A stretch of DNA of 64,000 nucleotides from Colius striatus (taxonomy: Eukaryota; Chordata; Aves; Coliiformes; Coliidae), in contig NC_084773.1 of the NCBI RefSeq assembly GCF_028858725.1, positions 9,166,350 to 9,230,349 on the forward strand. The letters run 5' to 3'. The notes under the pieces were generated by a model. It did no database searches. It saw nothing but the letters and a program-made list of their open reading frames with translations, and was not told the origin of the DNA. This document shows positions 60,801-64,000 of the stretch, piece by piece (positions within the stretch are counted from its first letter, which is position 1; every line of letters starts with the position of its first letter). A program made the position numbers and the translations under genes.

Positions 60801-62408
60801 ATGCCTGTGATGTTCCTGCAATAAGTGACAGTAAAAGGACTAGAAGTTGACACAACTGCACCACATTATCTGCCAATTCATATTGAATACTACCAGCACA
60901 TATAATCAAAAGATAGTTACCCATGGAAGGGCTGCCAAGAATTGTTATTTTGGATTGGCCCACCTGTAGTCCCTTTTCACATATGCTTTGGATCTGAAGA
61001 GAACAAACATTTTTGTAAGCAAGTCTATCAAGAAAGCCAGAACACAAACAGAATAAACAGTGAGAAACAACAATTACTGAATTTTGGTTGAGCTAAAAAA
61101 AGCCTAACAAAAAACCCAAAAGCACCCCCACCAAAAGCTCATACAAATAAACACCCAGAGTGGAGTCTAGCCTGAATTGCTATACAAATTGCTAAACTGT
61201 TCAAGTCAAACACTTGAATGAATGTATGAAGCAGAATCACTCCTATCTTAAAAAAACAGCCTCCCAAATGCCTTAAACACATTTTATAAGCATCATTTGT
61301 TTTTAACACACAAAGCAGAATTAAATCTGGCAAATAACTGAGTATTTCAGAAATCTTGGCTCTATAAAAGCAGAAAAGGCACAGAAATCCCCTTTCCATC
61401 ACTCTTATTAGAAGAGACACTGAAGCCAAAATCTATTTTCTAGTATTACAGGTTACTTTCTCCCTAAGGTAACTTCTTGGCAGAAAAAAAACAACAAAAA
61501 AACCCAACAAAACAAACCCCAAACCAGTAAAAACACAACTCCAATGAAAACATGCAACATTCAATTAAAAAAAAAACCAAACAAATCAAACACAAATCAA
61601 ATTAAAATCCACATGCCACTCAGCAAATCTATCCTTTTATTTATAAAACAGAGAAAACACTTTACAGAGACATATAAAAGTAGCACCTTAAATGGCACAA
61701 ACAGAACAATATAATGGTGGCATTATATCTCTTTCCCATCCTTCTACACCTTCCAGTGCTAAATTTTGCAGAGCTTATTAATTTTTAAGTGTGTCAGTAA
61801 AAACACTCCATCTAAAAACAACCAACCAACAAACTGAAAAAGAAAAGAAAGCATTTCTTTGTAGTTTTGTTTTCCTACCTGAGGCGGGTCAACCATCAGA
61901 AACGCGTAGGTTTCAGAAAGCTCTTTTTCCAGGCGACCGTCAAATTTCAGCTCTCTGCGTTTTTCTGTGAACTGTTATTACAGAAAGTTCTTAACACATG
62001 TTACTGCTGTCACATTCAAGTGTCAATGTTTTAAGGCCTCATCTCTGTTAGCAGATCCAAGCATACAGAAATAATCAAAAGATAATTTGAATGAGACTAT
62101 AGAATGCTAAAACTAAACTTCCAAACATTACACTCACAGGAAATATCACTGCACAAGCAGAAAATCACGTCCAGGTGTTTGCCTCTGTACTCAGAAAAAT
62201 AACTCTTTAGATGTCATTTGATTTGTGCCTTATTCATAAAGACAAACCACAAATATACTCACTTCCTTTTCCAACAGTTCACTATGAACTAAGCTGGCTC
62301 TCTTGTAATTAAAATTGGACACTGAACTTGGTTCCAAGTAAGAGGAATGCAGAATCTTCACAATGTCCTCAAATTCTCGAGAGCCTACAGCTACTGGCTG
62401 AAACAGTG
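39325..62408 (-). CDS. TASOR: TASOR (FAM208A), HUSH-complex scaffold, 23 exons, 5' exon outside the window
   Basis: TASOR joins MPP8 and periphilin in the nuclear HUSH complex, which silences retroelements and newly integrated intronless DNA by H3K9me3 with SETDB1 and MORC2. The 23 exons (separate entries) join in phase to about 1617 residues; human has about 1670. Visible in order: the pseudo-PARP (DUF3715) region, with [50 protein letters not shown] and [19 protein letters not shown] (exons 23-18); a SPOC-like region with [15 protein letters not shown] and [11 protein letters not shown] (exons 17-12); a long polar middle with [20 protein letters not shown]; and a conserved C-terminal part ([37 protein letters not shown]) ending in [20 protein letters not shown]. 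Exon numbers here run from the gene's 3' end. The N-terminal first exon, GC-rich in other species, is not present up to 64000. Confidence 0.95.
40419..40577 (-). CDS. TASOR: TASOR exon 2 from the 3' end
   Basis: Reads [20 protein letters not shown] and [20 protein letters not shown]; acceptor TATTTAG and donor GTAATA on the minus strand. Phase 1 to 1. Confidence 0.95.
40664..40842 (-). CDS. TASOR: TASOR exon 3 from the 3' end
   Basis: Encodes [20 protein letters not shown], then [19 protein letters not shown], part of the conserved C-terminal (PIN-like) fold. Donor GTAAAC. Confidence 0.95.
41002..41110 (-). CDS. TASOR: TASOR exon 4 from the 3' end
   Basis: Encodes [20 protein letters not shown] and [15 protein letters not shown], between acceptor TTCAAAACAG and donor GTAAGG. 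109 nt, phases fit both neighbours. Confidence 0.94.
41726..41885 (-). CDS. TASOR: TASOR exon 5 from the 3' end
   Basis: Encodes [20 protein letters not shown] followed by [16 protein letters not shown], strongly conserved. Acceptor TTTACACAG, donor GTAAGT. Confidence 0.95.
42446..42568 (-). CDS. TASOR: TASOR exon 6 from the 3' end
   Basis: 41 codons, phase 0 to 0: [20 protein letters not shown] then [16 protein letters not shown]. Donor GTATTT. Most of this exon is masked in simple ORF searches because it is bounded by introns. Confidence 0.93.
43229..44163 (-). CDS. TASOR: TASOR exon 7 from the 3' end (largest)
   Basis: 935 nt, 311 codons. Starts [20 protein letters not shown] and [18 protein letters not shown], continues through a helical segment ([20 protein letters not shown]) and a long acidic disordered region, and ends [10 protein letters not shown]. 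Donor GTAAGT. Confidence 0.95.
44164..48017 (-). other. TASOR: largest TASOR intron in the window
   Basis: 3.85 kb of AT-rich sequence. Phases of the flanking exons agree directly, so no missing exon is needed. No repeat family recognised. Confidence 0.7.
48018..48159 (-). CDS. TASOR: TASOR exon 8 from the 3' end
   Basis: Encodes [20 protein letters not shown] then [14 protein letters not shown], which reads straight into LKSPEEP of the next exon. Acceptor with a T-rich tract, donor GTAAGG, followed by the largest intron (3.85 kb). Confidence 0.94.
48331..48510 (-). CDS. TASOR: TASOR exon 9 from the 3' end (boundaries ambiguous)
   Basis: Encodes an aromatic/Pro-rich stretch ([12 protein letters not shown]), then [20 protein letters not shown]. 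Start 48510 is chosen because it alone among nearby acceptors fits phase 0 of the upstream exon; the frame is open further upstream. Donors at 48330 (GTAAGT) and 48339 (GTAAAT), 9 nt apart, are both in frame. Confidence 0.75.
48511..52541 (-). other. TASOR: TASOR introns around exon 10
   Basis: Two introns (48511-50484 and 50889-52541) flank exon 10. They contain a T15-type run near 50,071 and no recognised element. Confidence 0.6.
50485..50888 (-). CDS. TASOR: TASOR exon 10 from the 3' end
   Basis: After TTTTCTCAG, reads [40 protein letters not shown] and ends EHTLHLK. Mostly acidic and disordered with one helical block. Donor GTAAGT, phase 0. Confidence 0.93.
52542..53258 (-). CDS. TASOR: TASOR exon 11 from the 3' end
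   Basis: 717 nt. Encodes [58 protein letters not shown] and [20 protein letters not shown], all familiar from TASOR; basic stretches near KRKLEKQ could serve nuclear localisation. The in-frame ATG at the acceptor is intronic, so it is not a start. Confidence 0.95.
53259..54868 (-). other. TASOR: TASOR intron between exons 12 and 11
   Basis: 1.6 kb, AT-rich with an A12-type run near 54,470. Nothing else recognised. Confidence 0.65.
54869..54943 (-). CDS. TASOR: TASOR exon 12 from the 3' end
   Basis: 25 codons: [20 protein letters not shown], the end of the SPOC-like region. Acceptor TTCTGTTCTAG, donor GTAAGT, phase 1 on both sides. Confidence 0.92.
55078..55150 (-). CDS. TASOR: TASOR exon 13 from the 3' end (easily missed)
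   Basis: 73 nt reading [20 protein letters not shown] then TSPY. I searched for it because the flanking exons did not match in phase; it fills the gap exactly (phase 0 to 1) and matches the SPOC-like core. Acceptor TTGAAAACAG is purine-rich; donor GTATGC. Confidence 0.9.
55372..55475 (-). CDS. TASOR: TASOR exon 14 from the 3' end
   Basis: Encodes [20 protein letters not shown] then [10 protein letters not shown]. Acceptor TATCCTGACAG, donor GTGAGT, phase 0. Confidence 0.94.
55590..55693 (-). CDS. TASOR: TASOR exon 15 from the 3' end
   Basis: Encodes [20 protein letters not shown] then [14 protein letters not shown]. Acceptor TCTTTCCAG, donor GTAAAT, phase 2 to 1. Confidence 0.94.
56103..56208 (-). 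CDS. TASOR: TASOR exon 16 from the 3' end
   Basis: Encodes [20 protein letters not shown] then [15 protein letters not shown]. Acceptor CTCAATCTAG, donor GTGAGT in phase 2 so that the last Leu codon is split. Confidence 0.93.
56899..56930 (-). CDS. TASOR: TASOR exon 17 from the 3' end (32 nt)
   Basis: Very short exon [10 protein letters not shown] after a long T-rich tract (TTTTTGTTAG), donor GTAAGA. Phase 2 to 1 fits both neighbours and the residues match the human SNSFNTDR motif. Confidence 0.9.
57588..57715 (-). CDS. TASOR: TASOR exon 18 from the 3' end
   Basis: Encodes [20 protein letters not shown] then [18 protein letters not shown]. End of the pseudo-PARP region. Acceptor TTTTTTCTAG, donor GTAAGG. 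Confidence 0.95.
58967..59125 (-). CDS. TASOR: TASOR exon 19 from the 3' end
   Basis: 53 codons, phase 0 to 0: [17 protein letters not shown], then [20 protein letters not shown] and [11 protein letters not shown]. Pseudo-PARP core. Acceptor TTTATTACAG, donor GTAAAG. Confidence 0.95.
59465..59556 (-). CDS. TASOR: TASOR exon 20 from the 3' end
   Basis: Encodes [20 protein letters not shown] then [10 protein letters not shown], the family's [12 protein letters not shown] region. Acceptor CTCCTTTCAG, donor GTAAAT. Confidence 0.94.
60921..60993 (-). CDS. TASOR: TASOR exon 21 from the 3' end
   Basis: Encodes [20 protein letters not shown] then SPSM, near identical to human. Acceptor TTCTCTTCAG, donor GTAACT. 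Confidence 0.95.
61484..61600. repeat. A-rich low-complexity tract
   Basis: Over 100 bp of A runs broken by single C residues (AACAACAAAAAAACCC and similar) in a TASOR intron. On the minus strand this is a long T-rich tract ending about 115 bp before the 61000-61878 side exon's partner; probably a degenerate simple repeat. Confidence 0.6.
61879..61971 (-). CDS. TASOR: TASOR exon 22 from the 3' end
   Basis: 31 codons: [20 protein letters not shown] then [11 protein letters not shown]. Two acceptors 7 nt apart exist; the upstream one (exon start 61971) is chosen because it keeps frame and restores the family's [10 protein letters not shown]. Donor GTAGGA. Confidence 0.93.
62263..62408 (-). CDS. 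TASOR: TASOR exon 23 from the 3' end (second exon of the gene)
   Basis: Encodes [20 protein letters not shown] then [20 protein letters not shown] and ELLEKE. Acceptor TCTTTTATAG, donor GTGAGT. It needs one base from an upstream exon, which must be the first coding exon beyond 64000. Confidence 0.94.
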
Positions 62409-64000
62409 CTATAAAAGAGAAGAAAATAAAATAATAAGCTTTAATACACATCTGAACTCCTGCCTCCAGATTTTCCAGTTCATTGGCAGTTTATGTGTAA
62501 AGACAAACAGTTCATGATGCAACTTGGAACACAAACCACCTAAAATATTTTTAAAAGATGGAATTTATGCTAGAAAGTTTAGGTTGCCTAGAATTATAGT
62601 ATCTTTTAAAAAAATATGCTTTTTTAGTGAACAGCTAGTTCTCTTGAACAGCTAGTTCTCAGAAATTTAAGAGAAGCACCTCAAGCCTGAATTTACCCTT
62701 TGGAAACATCTGATATGTATTGCAAAACACTGCAATTAAGCTTTTAGAACTTCAATTAAGCTAATTTGTTCTTTTAATTAACACCAGGAACAAATTGCTC
62801 TAATAAAAACCTCAGCAAGAGTTTCATAGTTCAACCTGTCTTTAGAACCGTTACAACGTTTGTTGTTTGCTTATGGTAACTAGGCTAAATATGAATAAAT
62901 TCATTACTGTCTTAAGAAGACCAATAGGCTCCTATTAAAAAACACATTGCCTGTGTTGATGCTTTATGATCTTATGCCTTACAGTAACTGCTTTAAAAGG
63001 AAAGCCCATCATTTGTTGTACAAATTTAATTTCTGGGCAAACCTTTGCCTAAGCTGGCACAGCAAAAGTGTTTGTCTCTCCAAGCTTCTGTATTTAGATT
63101 TGGGTACTGAAAGTGACAAACCAATGTGAAGAGCAACCCAAGAGCAGGCTGGCAGAGAACCAGATCAGAGACTTTCAGAGTAACGTCTAGGAAACAATAC
63201 TCCTGGGGGAACTGATCTAGTTCAGTATGGCAAGTATTATTCTGCTCAGGGTAACTTCCAAAATACTGACCAAAAATGCAGTGTTTTTGTGGTATCTGCA
63301 AACTGCAGACAGTAAGTATTCCCAGCACATATTTCTGATACTGCTTTTGCTCTTTTTGGAGGGCTTAATTTTCTCTACCAAAAGAAACCCCCAAACCATC
63401 ACCACCTAAAATCTCTAGAATTTACAATAGTTAGGAATAAACTACAACAGTACTAGTCTCTCTCTTTTAAAAGACAATCTATCATTACTCTAAAGGCAAA
63501 TTAAATTTAATTACATGTATATCTCCAACTTAAATAACACAGTACGAGATTGAGACAGCGATCTTTTCCTCATTTGCAGGAAATATTTACTGCACGAGCC
63601 TCAATATAAAACAAATGAAAACTGAATTGTCTGTGTTACCTAGCAAAAACTGCATTTGCACATGCACTAAAAATTTAGTACCACATTTGCAAACAGAAAT
63701 AAAGCAAACATTCCAGCACCAGCAACAATGAATAAAGGACTTTTTATGAGTGGAAACAATGAAAGTGATTAAGAAACCATTCTTATGTAACATCTTTTTT
63801 AACAACAACGCCTTCATTCTTGAAATGCTGACAGCAAATGTGAGGAAAGATAATTAGAAGTGAATGAAACCCTCCACTTAGTATTACTGAGTGCACTTGT
63901 AATGAAAAAAACCCACTACAGATATACAAACACTGGGAAACCACCTCCTGTCCCACCCCTTCCCCACTTACTTCTTTCTAGAAAGGAGTAATAAAACTAG
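62409..64000 (-). other. TASOR: TASOR first intron, partial
   Basis: AT-rich up to the window edge with no CpG island and no frame matching the TASOR N-terminus. It carries the tandem 17-bp duplication. Confidence 0.7.
62628..62661. repeat. tandem 17-bp duplication
   Basis: Two adjacent units beginning TGAACAGCTAGTTCTC, differing only at the last base, in TASOR intron 1. Each unit is itself nearly palindromic. Confidence 0.85.

Larger units (their letters stand above)
59557..61878 (-). other. TASOR: TASOR introns on either side of exon 21
   Basis: Introns 59557-60920 and 60994-61878. Apart from the A-rich tract, no repeat or extra exon seen. Confidence 0.6.

Noticed and set aside
61965..61971. 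TASOR exon 22 starting at 61964
   Set aside because: That acceptor breaks the frame with exon 23; the one 7 nt upstream keeps frame and restores FTEKRREL.
1..64000. CRISPR arrays, operons, tRNA or rRNA genes
   Set aside because: None seen; the sequence is vertebrate nuclear DNA with spliced genes.

Overview
This is vertebrate nuclear DNA, almost certainly from a bird. It is AT-rich, with long non-coding stretches, small exons flanked by GT/AG splice sites, one GC-rich promoter island, CR1 LINE fragments, and one solo LTR of a type I know from neoavian genomes. Calling the bird a non-galliform is an inference from that LTR. Gene identities rest on recognising the proteins, exon by exon. No alignment was run.

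Layout. Positions 1-16,860 hold no gene I can support, only CR1 scraps, simple repeats and possible decayed elements. In mammals ERC2 lies on this side, transcribed away, but I identified no ERC2 exon. A CpG island at about 16,860-18,420 carries the promoter and first exon of CCDC66. CCDC66 occupies the + strand from 17,755 to 37,163 (UTR to about 37,450) in 19 coding exons. All exon phases agree and give about 1005 residues. After a gap of about 1.3 kb, TASOR (FAM208A) lies tail-to-tail on the - strand, from about 38,765 past the right edge. I rebuilt 23 exons in consistent phase, about 1617 residues. Only the N-terminal first exon lies outside.

Functions. CCDC66 is a coiled-coil protein of centriolar satellites, microtubules and cilia, needed in photoreceptors. 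TASOR is the scaffold of the HUSH complex (with MPP8 and periphilin), which silences retroelements through H3K9 methylation. The two are neighbours by conserved synteny and need not share a function.

No new gene system was found. The points most worth checking are: the usual CCDC66 start Met is a GTG codon, with in-frame upstream ATGs; one CCDC66 exon has three phase-compatible donors, the best being a GC donor; TASOR has two 9-nt tandem splice choices; a CR1 copy keeps an unbroken reading frame; and an intron holds a 17-bp perfect inverted repeat.
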